This document shows, in pieces, positions 44,366-52,456 of a DNA stretch of 64,000 nucleotides. Below the pieces are notes generated by a model. The model worked only from the letters and a program-made list of their open reading frames with translations, ran no database searches and was not told the DNA's origin. The stretch comes from Labrys monachus. Lineage in GTDB: Bacteria > Pseudomonadota > Alphaproteobacteria > Rhizobiales > Labraceae. The stretch covers positions 1,755,501 through 1,819,500 of the forward strand of contig NZ_JAUSVK010000001.1 in the NCBI RefSeq assembly GCF_030814655.1, in the 5' to 3' direction. The position numbers were made by a program, and so were the translations under genes. Numbering within the stretch: position 1 is the first letter of the stretch; each line of letters begins with the position of its first letter.

Positions 44366-44864
44366 TCCTCCATCTCGTCGAGGCGTGGGAAGCAGGATCG
44401 CCGCCCGAGCCGGTCTCGCCCGGAAGTGCCGCCTCCTTCGGCGCCGACAGGACCGGATTTCGTGTGAGCGCGCCGTCTGGTCCGGTCGGCATACCTCCTG
44501 TCGAGCCTCGACCGGCGCGCCCCTCGCTGTGGCGGGCTTTCGTGGGAGGCAAGCCGGGATTGCATGGGAGACGCGGCCGCCGCGCGTGTGAGCCGCCGCC
44601 TTCGGCACGCAGTCCTGGACCGCGCTGCGGATGCCCGTGGGAGCGAAGGGTGTCAGGCGTCCGCCTTGCTGCCGGCCATGGACGGTAGCCGCGAAAATGT
44701 GTGATCCACATCGGATTCCGGCCCGGGCATCGCGTTAAACATGCCCGCAAGCCTTTGGAGAAACGTGATTTTATGGGAACCGCGTTTCCTCGCTTCCCGC
44801 GGTTTCGACGCCGGCGCGGGCCGTGCTATGCTGCGGGCCTCCCCCGGATTCTGGAGACTTCGCA
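44366..44864. other. Gene-free spacer upstream of DUF72 gene
   Basis: About 500 bases without a convincing gene. Short frames exist on both strands but lack ribosome binding sites and known similarity. A TTTCGTGGGA motif at about 44538 recurs (as TTCCCACGAAAAG) at 63414 and 63781. Promoter sequences for the DUF72 gene probably lie in 44700-44850. Confidence 0.4.
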
Positions 44865-45674
44865 ATGACGGGAACCATTCGTGTCGGCATCGGCGGCTGG
44901 ACCTTCGAGCCCTGGCGCGGCACTTTCTATCCCGGCGACCTGCCGCAGAAGCGTGAGCTCGAATATGCCAGCCGCAAGGTCACGGCGATCGAGATCAACG
45001 GCACCTATTACAGCTCGCAGAAGCCGGAAAGCTTCGCCAAATGGCGGGCGGAATCGCCGGACGGCTTCGTCTTCGCGCTGAAGGGAACCCGCTTCACCAC
45101 CAATCGGCGCATCCTCGCGGAAGCCGGCGAATCGATCGAGCGCTTCATCACCAGCGGCGTCACCGAGCTGAAGGAAAAGCTCGGGCCGATCAACTGGCAG
45201 TTCATGCCGACCAAGAAATTCGATCCTGCCGATTTCGAAGCCTTCCTGAAATTATTGCCCGCGAGTCATGACGGGCAGGCCCTGCGGCATGTCGTCGAAG
45301 TGCGCCATCCGAGCTTCCGGGTGCCGGAATTCATCGCCTTGCTGCGCGGCTACGGCATCGGCGTCGTCTATACCGACAAGAACGAGTTTCCCGAAATCGC
45401 CGACGTCACCGCGCCTTTCGTCTATGCCCGCCTGCAGAGCGCATCCGAGGCGGAGGAGAGCGGCTACGCGCCGAAGGTCCTGTCGCAATGGGCCGACCGC
45501 GCGCAGGCATGGGCTCGCGGCGAGGATCCCGCGGATCTCGAGCGGCTGGCCGGGCCGTCCGACGGGGCCGGATCGCCGCGCGACGTCTTCGTCTTCATGA
45601 TCAACGGCTTCAAGCCGAAGGCGCCGGCGGCGGCGATGGCGCTGCTCGCCGAACTCGCCGGGCGGAAAGGCTAG
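44865..45674 (+). CDS. DUF72 domain protein
   Basis: A 269-residue TIM-barrel-like protein of the DUF72 family. It begins MTGTIRVGIGGWTFEPWRGTF, followed by YPGDLPQKRELEYASRKVTAIEINGTYY in part, KGTRFTTNRR, the LGPINWQFMPTKKFDPADF segment and EVRHPSFRVPEF. DUF72 proteins are widespread but biochemically uncharacterised; links to nucleic-acid or tRNA metabolism have been suggested. Three bases separate it from alkB, so the two form an operon, hinting at a role near alkylation repair or oxidative damage. Start after CTGGAG. Confidence 0.93.
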   Translation: MTGTIRVGIGGWTFEPWRGTFYPGDLPQKRELEYASRKVTAIEINGTYYSSQKPESFAKWRAESPDGFVFALKGTRFTTNRRILAEAGESIERFITSGVTELKEKLGPINWQFMPTKKFDPADFEAFLKLLPASHDGQALRHVVEVRHPSFRVPEFIALLRGYGIGVVYTDKNEFPEIADVTAPFVYARLQSASEAEESGYAPKVLSQWADRAQAWARGEDPADLERLAGPSDGAGSPRDVFVFMINGFKPKAPAAAMALLAELAGRKG

Positions 45675-45677
45675 GGG

Positions 45678-46328
45678 GTGGCGGACCTGTTCTCCCTCGC
45701 GGGCATGCAGGGCCCCGCGCGGCAGGAACTCGCCGACGGCGCCGTCCTGCTGCGCGGCCGCGCCCTCGCCGACGAGGAGAGCCTGCTGGCATCGCTCGAC
45801 GGCATCGTCGCCGCCGCCCCGTTCCGCCACATGGTGACGCCGGGCGGCTTCACCATGTCGGTGGCGATGACCAGTTGCGGCGCGGCCGGCTGGGTGACGG
45901 ATCGCGGCGGCTACCGCTACGCGCCGCTCGATCCGCTCAGCGGCCGGCCCTGGCCGCCGATGCCGGCCGTCTTCCTGAAGCTGGCGACGAGCGCCGCGGC
46001 GGAGGCGGGGTTTGCGGGCTTCATGCCAGACACCTGCCTGGTCAACCGCTACGAGCCGGGCGCCCGCATGTCGCTGCATCAGGACAAGGACGAGGGCGAT
46101 CTCGGCCACCCCATCGTCTCCGTCTCGCTCGGTCTGCCCGCGATGTTCCAGTTCGGCGGCCTCGCACGCAACGACAAGCCGCAGAAAGTGCCGCTCGAAC
46201 ATGGCGACGTCGTGGTGTGGGGCGGCCCGTCACGCCTCGCCTTCCATGGCGTGCTCGCGCTGAAGGACAGCGCGCATCCCCGGCTCGGACGCAACCGCAT
46301 CAACCTGACGTTCCGAAAGGCCCTGTGA
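45678..46328 (+). CDS. alkB: Alpha-ketoglutarate-dependent dioxygenase AlkB
   Basis: A 216-residue Fe(II)/2-oxoglutarate dioxygenase that directly reverses N1-methyladenine and N3-methylcytosine in DNA and RNA by oxidative demethylation. Iron ligands are in MSLHQDKDEGDLGHPIVSVS (HxD) and LAFHGVLAL (distal His); the 2OG-binding arginines are in RNRINLTFRKAL at the C-terminus. CLVNRYEPGARMS is the conserved NxY.xGxxM motif. It starts at GTG 45678, 3 bases after the DUF72 stop. Normal length. No Ada-type regulator is nearby. Confidence 0.97.
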   Translation: MADLFSLAGMQGPARQELADGAVLLRGRALADEESLLASLDGIVAAAPFRHMVTPGGFTMSVAMTSCGAAGWVTDRGGYRYAPLDPLSGRPWPPMPAVFLKLATSAAAEAGFAGFMPDTCLVNRYEPGARMSLHQDKDEGDLGHPIVSVSLGLPAMFQFGGLARNDKPQKVPLEHGDVVVWGGPSRLAFHGVLALKDSAHPRLGRNRINLTFRKAL

Positions 46329-46369
46329 CCCCGGGCGCTACGCACATATGCGCTAACATAACGGAAATA

Positions 46370-46525
46370 CCCGCCTTCTCCCGGTTCGGGAGAAGGTCCC
46401 GGTAGGGGGATGAGGGTCTAAACTTCAACGCAGATAGCTCAATAGTCGCGCTGGAATTGCAGAAGTCTAGACCCTCATCCGGCGCTTCGCGCCACCTTCT
46501 CCCGCATGGGAGAAGGAAAATCGCG
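46370..46525. repeat. Large intergenic palindrome (CTTCTCCC type)
   Basis: CCTTCTCCCGGTTCGGGAGA at the left and CCTTCTCCCGCATGGGAGAA at the right are each hairpins, and the inner GATGAGGGTCTAAACTT and AAGTCTAGACCCTCATC pair with each other. The whole is about 150 bp, long enough to be a small non-autonomous mobile element. The IS630 element inserted about 20 bases to its right. Confidence 0.65.
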
Positions 46526-46633
46526 CTATTGTCGGCAAAGTTAGAGCGGAATTTGTCTGAGTGGAATCGGAAGGGATTCCACTGGATGGCTTAGTGTGAT
46601 TCATAGGTTTCCGGGCTATTCCGGAGATGAAGC

Positions 46634-47068
46634 ATGACGAAGCGTGGTGAAGCCTATTCGCAGGATTTGCGAGATCGTGTGCTTGGGGCGCTGGATAGCG
46701 GGATGTCGGCGAGCACAATCGCACCAATCTTCAGGGTGAGTGTGTCCTACATCTACAAGGCGGCCGCGCGGCGGCGCGCGACGGGGGAGGTCAGTGCCCG
46801 CCCCCAGCGCAATCATGTTCCGCTCAAGCTTGCCAAGCATGAAGAGGTTCTGCGGGCCAAGGTCGCGGCTGATCCGGATGCGCGTGTCGCGGATCTGCGG
46901 GCCTGGGCGGAGGAAGAATTGGGGGTCAGCATCAGCCATGCCCCGATGTGGCATATGCTCAAGCGGCTTGGGCTGACATATAAAAAAAGACGATCCACGC
47001 CAGCGAGCAAAAACGCCCCGATGTCGCGGCCGCTCGCCGCAAATGGCACAGCAACCAAATCTGGCTGA
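46634..47068 (+). CDS. IS630 transposase, first frame (DNA-binding part)
   Basis: A 144-residue frame encoding the N-terminal part of an IS630 transposase: MTKRGEAYSQDLRDRVLGAL, then the helix-turn-helix SASTIAPIFRVSVSYIYKAA and a second one (ADLRAWAEEELGVSISHAPM, WHMLKRLGLTYKK) that bind the terminal repeats. The family-like sequence continues in the -1 frame after an A7 run at 46982-46988, at the residues YKK. The 24 residues after that point are out-of-frame. Full transposase requires a -1 shift. Confidence 0.85.
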   Translation: MTKRGEAYSQDLRDRVLGALDSGMSASTIAPIFRVSVSYIYKAAARRRATGEVSARPQRNHVPLKLAKHEEVLRAKVAADPDARVADLRAWAEEELGVSISHAPMWHMLKRLGLTYKKRRSTPASKNAPMSRPLAANGTATKSG

Positions 47069-47589
47069 GGCCCTCGCGTCTGGTCTTCATTGACGAGACC
47101 TGGGCCTCGACCGCGATGGCGCGCCACTACGGCAGGTGCAAGCGCGGACAGCGCCTGATCGACTACGTGCCGCATGGCCATTGGAAAACCACGACCTTCA
47201 TTGGCGCTCTGCGCAGCGGGGGATTGACAGCTCCCTGCGTGCTCGACGGCCCAGTCAACGGCGATTGCTTCAAGGCCTATGTCGCGCAGATCCTCGTTCC
47301 CACCCTCAATTACGGCGATATCGTCATCATGGACAATCTGAGCAGCCACAAAGTCCCGGGTGTGCGCCAAGCCATCGAGGCCGCAGGGGCGGAACTGCTT
47401 TACTTGCCCGCCTACTCCCCCGATCTCAATCCGATCGAGAACCTCTTCGCAAAGCTCAAAGCTCTCCTGCGCGCGGCTGCAACCCGATCCATCCACGATC
47501 TCTGGGACGAAATCGCCAAAACTCTCCCGCGCTTCTCCCCGTCCGAATGCAGAAATTACTTCTCTAATGCTGGATATTCTACAGTCTGA
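46987..47589 (+). CDS. IS630 transposase, second frame (DDE catalytic part)
   Basis: In the -1 frame after the A7 run the sequence continues KTIHASEQKRPDVAARRKWH, exactly what follows LTYKK in intact IS630 transposases. It holds the catalytic triad: Asp in LVFIDETWAST, Asp in IVIMDNLSSHK and Glu in DLNPIENLFAKLK. About 200 residues are encoded. An internal ATG exists at 47116, but it lies after the first catalytic Asp, so the working protein must come from frameshifting or from a corrected reading. Confidence 0.85.
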   Translation, partial: KTIHASEQKRPDVAAARRKWHSNQIWLRPSRLVFIDETWASTAMARHYGRCKRGQRLIDYVPHGHWKTTTFIGALRSGGLTAPCVLDGPVNGDCFKAYVAQILVPTLNYGDIVIMDNLSSHKVPGVRQAIEAAGAELLYLPAYSPDLNPIENLFAKLKALLRAAATRSIHDLWDEIAKTLPRFSPSECRNYFSNAGYSTV

Positions 47590-47705
47590 ACAATTTCGCT
47601 CTAGCGCATATGGGCGCTGCGCGCGCATCCGAACGGCACCGTACATGCCTCGTCCGGAACCCCGGGCGGCGCCGGGGCATTGTCCTTCCAGCAATGGAGG
47701 ACATG

Positions 47706-48044
47706 ATGGCGAAAGCACTCGACGTGAACGAGAACGGCCCGGAAGACCGGCAGGCCCGCCCGCAGGGCCAGTCCGGCGGCGATCGCAGCCCGACGCTCCA
47801 GGGCAAGTCGTTTCAGGTGAACGAGAATACCGTGGAGGAAGGCGAGCCGATCGCATCGTCGCCGCCGCCGTCGGAGTCGGAGCCCCCGGAGGACGACAAT
47901 CAGACCACGCTCCACGGCAGGTCGTTCCAGGTGAACGAGAACACTGTGGAGGAGGGCGAGCCCCTCGGGTCGCCGGCGTCGCCGCCGCGGAATCCGTGGG
48001 AGACGGCACCGGGACCAAGCTCCCGGGCAAGGCGTTCCAGGTGA
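47706..48044 (+). CDS. Short-repeat protein with SFQVNENTVEEGE motif
   Basis: A 112-residue frame starting MAKALDVNENGPEDRQ, with GGAGG 5 bases upstream. It contains two copies of a motif of the form T-L-x-G-(K/R)-S-F-Q-V-N-E-N-T-V-E-E-G-E, separated by Pro/Ser/Glu-rich linkers. Two further copies continue in another frame downstream (to 48208), so a one-base indel has split a four-repeat protein; the last 20 residues here are out-of-frame. No signal peptide or known family is seen. Highly charged and probably disordered. Function unknown. Confidence 0.6.
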   Translation: MAKALDVNENGPEDRQARPQGQSGGDRSPTLQGKSFQVNENTVEEGEPIASSPPPSESEPPEDDNQTTLHGRSFQVNENTVEEGEPLGSPASPPRNPWETAPGPSSRARRSR

Positions 48045-48208
48045 ACGAGAACACCGTGGAGGAGGGCGCGTCGCCGGCGCCGCCGTGGCCGGAAACCGTG
48101 GGAGACGGCACCCGGACCAAGCTTCGGGGCACGTCGTTCCAGGTGAACGACAACACCGTGGAGGAGGGCGAGGCCCTGGGGTCGTCGGTGCCGCCGCGGC
48201 GCGGATGA
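47978..48208 (+). pseudogene. Frameshifted 3' part of the four-repeat protein
   Basis: In the frame ending at TGA 48206-48208 the repeats continue as KLPGKAFQVNENTVEEGAS and KLRGTSFQVNDNTVEEGEAL. Linker DNA between repeats 2-3 and 3-4 is nearly identical around GTGGGAGACGGCACC, but it is read in different frames, which locates the indel between about 47965 and 47995. It may be a real mutation, slippage in the repeats or a sequencing error. Confidence 0.55.
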
Positions 48209-48233
48209 TCGCCGCGCCCTGATCGCCGCCGGT

Positions 48234-49496
48234 TCATGGCGATGGCGCGCCGTCATCGTCCCGGGCGAGGCGGTCGAGATGCTGCCGGATATGCTCCGCC
48301 TCGGCGGTGGTATGGGCGAGCGCGATCGCCTGATCGAAGGCGATGCGCGCCTCGCGGCCGCGGCCGAGCTGCCGGAGCAGCCCTCCCTTCACGCCGAAGA
48401 AATAGAAATAGCCCGACAGGCGCGACGCCAGCGGCTCGATCATCGCCAGCGCCGCCTCGGGCCCGCGCACCTTGGCGACGGCGACGGCGCGGTTGAGCGT
48501 CACCACCGGCGAAGGCTGGAGCAGCTCCAGCGAGGCGTAGAGCAGGTCGATCTGCGCCCAATCGGTGTCGTCGGGCCGCCTGGCCCGGGCATGCAGGGCC
48601 GCGATGGCGGCCTGGACCAGATAGGGGCCGCGGCGGCGATGGCGCATCGCCTTGTCGATCAGCGCCAGCCCTTCGGCGATCATCGGGCCGTTCCACAGGC
48701 CGCGGTCCTGGTCTTCCAGCACGATGACGGCGCCGTCCGCCCCGAACCGGGCGGGCGCGCGCGCATGCTGGAGCAGCATCAGCGCCGTCAGCCCCATGAT
48801 CTCCGGCTCGGCCTGGAACAGGCGGAGCAGCAGGCGGGCGAGACGGATGGCTTCCTCGCAGAGCTGGGCGCGGCCGCCGTCCGGCGGGCCGCCGGCCGTA
48901 TAGCCCTCGTTGAAGATGAGATAGACCATGGCGGCGACGGCGGCGAGCCGCTCGCTGCGCTCCGCGGCGCCGGGCGTCTCGAACGGGATGCCGGCCGCGG
49001 CGATGCGGCTCTTGGCCCGGGTGATGCGCTGCTCCATCGCGCTTTCGCCGACGAGGAAGGCGCGGGCGATCTGCCTGACGGTCAGGCCGCAGACGACGCG
49101 CAGCGCCAGCGCGATCTGCTGGGTCGCCGGCAGCTCCGGATGGCAGCACACGAAGAGCAGCCGGAGGATGTCGTCGCGGTAATGGGCGCCATCCAGCCGC
49201 TCGGCGAGCGGGGTCTCGACGTCGTCGAGATCCGAGATCTGCTCCTCCTCGGGCAGCGCCGCCTGCTTCTTCTCGCGGCGCTTGGCGTCGATCGCGGTGT
49301 TGCGGCCGGCGAAGATCAGCCAGGCTGCGGGGTCGCGGGGAGGGCCGTGCTGCGGCCAGTTCCTCAGCGCCCGGAGGCAGGCCTCCTGGAAGGCTTCCTC
49401 GGCGGTGTCGAGATCCCGGAAATAGCGCAGCAGGGCGCCCATCGCCTGCGGGCGGGCGGAGACCAGGGCGGCATGGATCCAGTCGGTTTCGGTCAC
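48234..49496 (-). CDS. ECF RNA polymerase sigma factor (ECF42-like)
   Basis: A 420-residue ECF sigma factor with a long C-terminal extension. Region sigma2 spans about residues 10-75 (YFRDLDTAEEAFQEACLRAL, AAWLIFAGRNTAIDAKRR), sigma4 about 105-165 (VVCGLTVRQIARAFLVGESAMEQRI), followed by roughly 240 residues of helical, TPR-like sequence (YLIFNEGYTAGG, LNRAVAVAKVRG, FDQAIALAHTTAE). This architecture and the adjacent DGPF gene define the ECF42-type group, which has no classical anti-sigma factor. Start is GTG 49496, overlapping the DGPF stop (GTGA). Regulon unknown. Confidence 0.92.
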   Translation of the reverse strand: MTETDWIHAALVSARPQAMGALLRYFRDLDTAEEAFQEACLRALRNWPQHGPPRDPAAWLIFAGRNTAIDAKRREKKQAALPEEEQISDLDDVETPLAERLDGAHYRDDILRLLFVCCHPELPATQQIALALRVVCGLTVRQIARAFLVGESAMEQRITRAKSRIAAAGIPFETPGAAERSERLAAVAAMVYLIFNEGYTAGGPPDGGRAQLCEEAIRLARLLLRLFQAEPEIMGLTALMLLQHARAPARFGADGAVIVLEDQDRGLWNGPMIAEGLALIDKAMRHRRRGPYLVQAAIAALHARARRPDDTDWAQIDLLYASLELLQPSPVVTLNRAVAVAKVRGPEAALAMIEPLASRLSGYFYFFGVKGGLLRQLGRGREARIAFDQAIALAHTTAEAEHIRQHLDRLARDDDGAPSP

Positions 49497-49867
49497 GCCG
49501 GCATCGCCCCCGGCCTGAAGAGCCGGAGCGGCCGGATCTCGTAGGAGCCGGGGCCGGGGTTGGCCCGGGCGAGGTCGCGCGCGACGTCCAGCGCTTCCTC
49601 CAGGCCCGCGCAGTCGATGACATAGAAGCCGAGCAGCTGTTCCTTGGTCTCGGCGAACGGGCCGTCGATCACCAGCGGCTCGGCGCCGCCCTTGCGCAGC
49701 GTGGTGGCGGCCGTGGTCGGCAGCAGGCGGGCGACGGGGCCGAGCCGGCCGGCCGTGGCCAGCGGCTTCTGCACCGCGGCGAGCCTCTCCATCACGGCAT
49801 CCTCTTCCTCGCGGGACCAGGCGCCGACGACATCTTCCTGATTGTAGCAAAGGATGGCGTAGAGCAT
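49493..49867 (-). CDS. YciI/DGPF-domain protein, partner of ECF sigma factor
   Basis: A 124-residue protein of the YCII-related DGPF family: MLYAILCYNQEDVVGAWSRE, then PLVIDGPFAETKEQLLGFYV with the defining Asp-Gly-Pro-Phe. DGPF proteins form a ferredoxin-like fold and are almost always encoded with ECF42-type sigma factors, probably as target and modulator. Here it precedes and overlaps the sigma gene by 4 bases. A possible ECF-type promoter (minus-strand TGTCGG and CGTT, 17 bases apart) lies at about 49890-49916. Ribosome binding site GGAGG precedes the ATG. Confidence 0.92.
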   Translation of the reverse strand: MLYAILCYNQEDVVGAWSREEEDAVMERLAAVQKPLATAGRLGPVARLLPTTAATTLRKGGAEPLVIDGPFAETKEQLLGFYVIDCAGLEEALDVARDLARANPGPGSYEIRPLRLFRPGAMPA

Positions 49868-49889
49868 GCGGTTTCCTCCCTATCCTCAG

Positions 49890-49916
49890 GAACGAACAAC
49901 AAGGCGTGTTCCCGAC
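49890..49916 (-). promoter_or_regulatory. Candidate ECF-type promoter of DGPF-sigma operon
   Basis: On the minus strand TGTCGG (49916-49911) and CGTT (49893-49890) are 17 bases apart, upstream of the DGPF gene. ECF42 sigma factors are reported to recognise TGTCGA-like -35 elements, and autoregulation would fit. Weak evidence. Confidence 0.3.
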
Positions 49917-49929
49917 AGGGTGCAAAGGC

Positions 49930-50455
49930 TTTTTTTTCGAACGGGGCCGCGCTTGTCATTCCGGGCACTGAAATGCCCCCGGCGGGTTCGGATGTCTCTC
50001 ATCCTCACCTCGCCGCCTGCTCAAGATCAAGCATCGGCGGTCATCCATATCGCCTGCATCAGCAGTACAAAATTGTGTGGGGATTTATTTCTACGATATT
50101 GGCCGTAACGGACCTTCAAAGATATAGTTATTCAGAATTTTATTTTTATATTACTTACTATATCAATGTTTATACGATATTCGCACTCAATTTGTTATTT
50201 ATATTGTATATATACAATAGTATAATGCTTTCGGATTGGACTGAGAAGCCCGCTGTCCGGGCAGGTCATCTGCCATTCGGCTTCTTCCCGGGTGTTGGCC
50301 TCGTGACTGTCGCTGTGGTATAGATCTGGCGATGTGTTCCGCATGCGATATTCTTGTTCCGAATCTGTTCGCAAGCATGAAAATCAACGAAATTACAAAT
50401 ATATGAGACTATAAATTAAATATAGTTAAATATTGAAAATACGAGGCGGCAAGAG
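49930..50455. other. AT-rich gene-free spacer
   Basis: About 500 bases without a credible gene. From about 50080 to 50455 the DNA is unusually AT-rich for this genome. It contains a perfect 16-bp palindrome ATTGTATATATACAAT at 50203-50218 followed by TAGTATAAT, which could be an operator and promoter for the Sel1-repeat gene downstream. It may also be foreign DNA. Confidence 0.45.
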
Positions 50456-52456
50456 GTGGAAAAGTTAGTTCTATCAATTATTCTGTTGTTTCTTGCGAAC
50501 GCTGCGCTAGCAGACGAGAATCCTCGCTTCGGAACGTTCAACTACAGCGTCACCAACTACAAGGCCGTCCACGATCGTCTGCAGCCTCTCGCCGATAAGG
50601 GCGATGCCGTCGCACAGTACATGCTGGGACTTGCCTATGACCGCGGCGAAGGTATTCCCGATGATCCCGCACAAGCGCTGATCTGGTATGACAAGGCAGC
50701 CAGTCAAGGATTGGCTGCGGCCCAGAACAATCTGGGGACTCTCTACGCTCAGGGACGAGGAACGTCCCTCAACTGGAACGAAGCCATCAGGCAGTACCGG
50801 TTGGCCGCCGGACAAGGCGATGTGACGGCCCTGCTCAACCTCTGGGCGATCTACAGCAAGGGTCTCGACACGCCGAAGGACGATGTCCAGGCGGCAGTCT
50901 GGCTGGAGCAGGCGGCAGAGCGAGGCTTTGCCCTGGCCCAGCGTGAACTTGCGAAGGATTACCGGCTCGGCCTCGGCGTCAAGCGGAATGCCGCGCATGC
51001 CGCATGGTGGGAGTTGCAGCTGCGGGCTCGCGAGAGTGAACTTCGCTTCGGCAACAATATGGGCGTGATCATGGCCGCTCCTCCTGGTGCCTACCAGGAC
51101 TATGGTCCGGCCGTGGCCTGGTATCTCGATGCGGCCAAACACGATATGCCTGCTGCGCAATTCATAGCAGGCACGCTCTATTATGGAGCGAGAGGCGTTT
51201 CTTTCAATATCGACGAGGCAATCTACTGGTACGAAAAGGCTGCAGCCCGTGGCAATACCAGTGCAATGAACAACCTGAGCGACATTTACCGGCGAGGGCA
51301 AGGTGTCGCCCGGGACCCAAAAAAAGTCATCGAGTGGGCGAGCCGGGCTGCGGCCGCCGGCGACGCCGCGGGCGAGATGCGTCTCGGCTCCATCTATGCC
51401 GAGGGTCTTGGCGTGCCCGTCGATTTTCGCAAGGCGGCCGAATGGTATCGCAAGGCGGCCGATCAGGGCGATCCGGACGCCGAGGTCAGCATGGGCGGCC
51501 TCTTTTTGGCGGGAAAGGGTGTCACAAAGGATATCGAACAGGCAAAGGCCTGGTACGAGAAGGCGTCGGCACAAGGCAATTCCCAAGCCCAATACATTCT
51601 GTCCGCGCTGTTGGGCGGCAATAAGATCTCCTCGCCGGCGCCGGAGCAGTCCATCGTTCTGCTTCGCGAGGCGGCGGACCAGGGAAACAGAGAGGCGCAG
51701 AACCTGTTGGGCATTCGCTATGCCCAGGGAGATGGCGTTCCCCAGGATGCGGCTGCCGCCGTCGTCTGGTTCAGGAAATCTGCCGGCCACGGGCTTGCCG
51801 AGGCGCAGTTCAACCTGGCTGCCTGTTACCAGACCGGCAGGGGGATCGTGCATGACGACCAGCAGGCCGCATTCTGGTTCCTGATGGCGGCCGAGCAAGG
51901 AAATATCGGGGCACAACGCCAGCTCGGCAATCTCTACCTCTTCGGGCAAGGCGTGCCGAAAGATGTGGCTTCGGCGCTCGACTATCTCAAAAAGGCGGGA
52001 GAACGAGGCGATTTGCCGGCACAGCTCAATCTCGCGGCAATGTATTATCTCGGCGACAGCATCGAGAAGGATCCGGGGCAGGCGGCGTATTGGCTGGCAA
52101 AGGCCGCTGCACAGGGGGCGCCAACGGCACAGAATACGCTCGGCTTGATGTATCTGCACGGCGAGGCCGGTCTGACCGACCATGCACAGGCGGCAGTCTG
52201 GTTTCGCAAGGCGGCCGAGCAGGGAGATAGAGAGAGCCAGAACAATCTTGGTTATATGTACATGATCGGTAACACCCTGCCGAAAGATTACGTCCAAGCA
52301 AGGTATTGGCTTCAGAAGGCAGCCGATCAGGGGCAATCCCAGGCGAAGGTCAATCTGCAAAATCTGTCGTCGATGGAAACAAAAAACCGCGATATTGGTG
52401 AGGCAATTCAAGGCCTTGAGACGACTGGCGGTTGGATCGGCAAACAGGCCCCATAG
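50456..52456 (+). CDS. Secreted Sel1-repeat protein
   Basis: A 666-residue protein started at GTG 50456 with a signal peptide (VLSIILLFLANAALA, cleavage near residue 19). The rest consists of about 15-16 Sel1-like repeats of roughly 36 residues with the pattern GxxxAQxxLGxxYxxGxGVxxDxxxAxxWYxKAAxQG, for example QGDRESQNNLGYMYMIGNTL. Sel1 proteins form superhelical scaffolds for protein-protein contacts, often in envelope stress signalling or host interaction. Repeat 5 is degenerate. Base composition is somewhat lower in GC than its neighbours, which may point to a different history. No partner is obvious nearby. Confidence 0.85.
   Translation: MEKLVLSIILLFLANAALADENPRFGTFNYSVTNYKAVHDRLQPLADKGDAVAQYMLGLAYDRGEGIPDDPAQALIWYDKAASQGLAAAQNNLGTLYAQGRGTSLNWNEAIRQYRLAAGQGDVTALLNLWAIYSKGLDTPKDDVQAAVWLEQAAERGFALAQRELAKDYRLGLGVKRNAAHAAWWELQLRARESELRFGNNMGVIMAAPPGAYQDYGPAVAWYLDAAKHDMPAAQFIAGTLYYGARGVSFNIDEAIYWYEKAAARGNTSAMNNLSDIYRRGQGVARDPKKVIEWASRAAAAGDAAGEMRLGSIYAEGLGVPVDFRKAAEWYRKAADQGDPDAEVSMGGLFLAGKGVTKDIEQAKAWYEKASAQGNSQAQYILSALLGGNKISSPAPEQSIVLLREAADQGNREAQNLLGIRYAQGDGVPQDAAAAVVWFRKSAGHGLAEAQFNLAACYQTGRGIVHDDQQAAFWFLMAAEQGNIGAQRQLGNLYLFGQGVPKDVASALDYLKKAGERGDLPAQLNLAAMYYLGDSIEKDPGQAAYWLAKAAAQGAPTAQNTLGLMYLHGEAGLTDHAQAAVWFRKAAEQGDRESQNNLGYMYMIGNTLPKDYVQARYWLQKAADQGQSQAKVNLQNLSSMETKNRDIGEAIQGLETTGGWIGKQAP

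Larger units (their letters stand above)
46544..47601 (+). mobile_element. IS630-family insertion sequence, complete
   Basis: A 1058-bp element bounded by imperfect terminal inverted repeats (GAGCGGAATTTGTCTGAGTG at the left; GAGCGAAATTGTTCAGACTG as complement of the right end) and flanked on both sides by TA, the target duplicated by IS630/Tc1-type elements (46542-46543 and 47602-47603). It carries one transposase in two overlapping frames with an intact DDE triad. It therefore looks recent and potentially active. Confidence 0.9.

Noticed and set aside
44741-44956. 71-codon frame before the DUF72 gene
   Set aside because: It overlaps the DUF72 start in another frame, with no ribosome binding site and no similarity.
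46813-48237. 474-codon minus-strand frame across the IS element and repeat protein
   Set aside because: Proline/Ser/Arg-rich shadow of the plus-strand repeats, with no start signal or family.
49497-49925. N-terminal extension of the ECF sigma factor to 49925
   Set aside because: It runs out-of-frame through the DGPF gene; the GTGA overlap at 49496 is the natural start.
49973-50323. 116-codon plus-strand frame in the AT-rich spacer
   Set aside because: No ribosome binding site, and the sequence is what random AT-rich DNA gives; no family seen.
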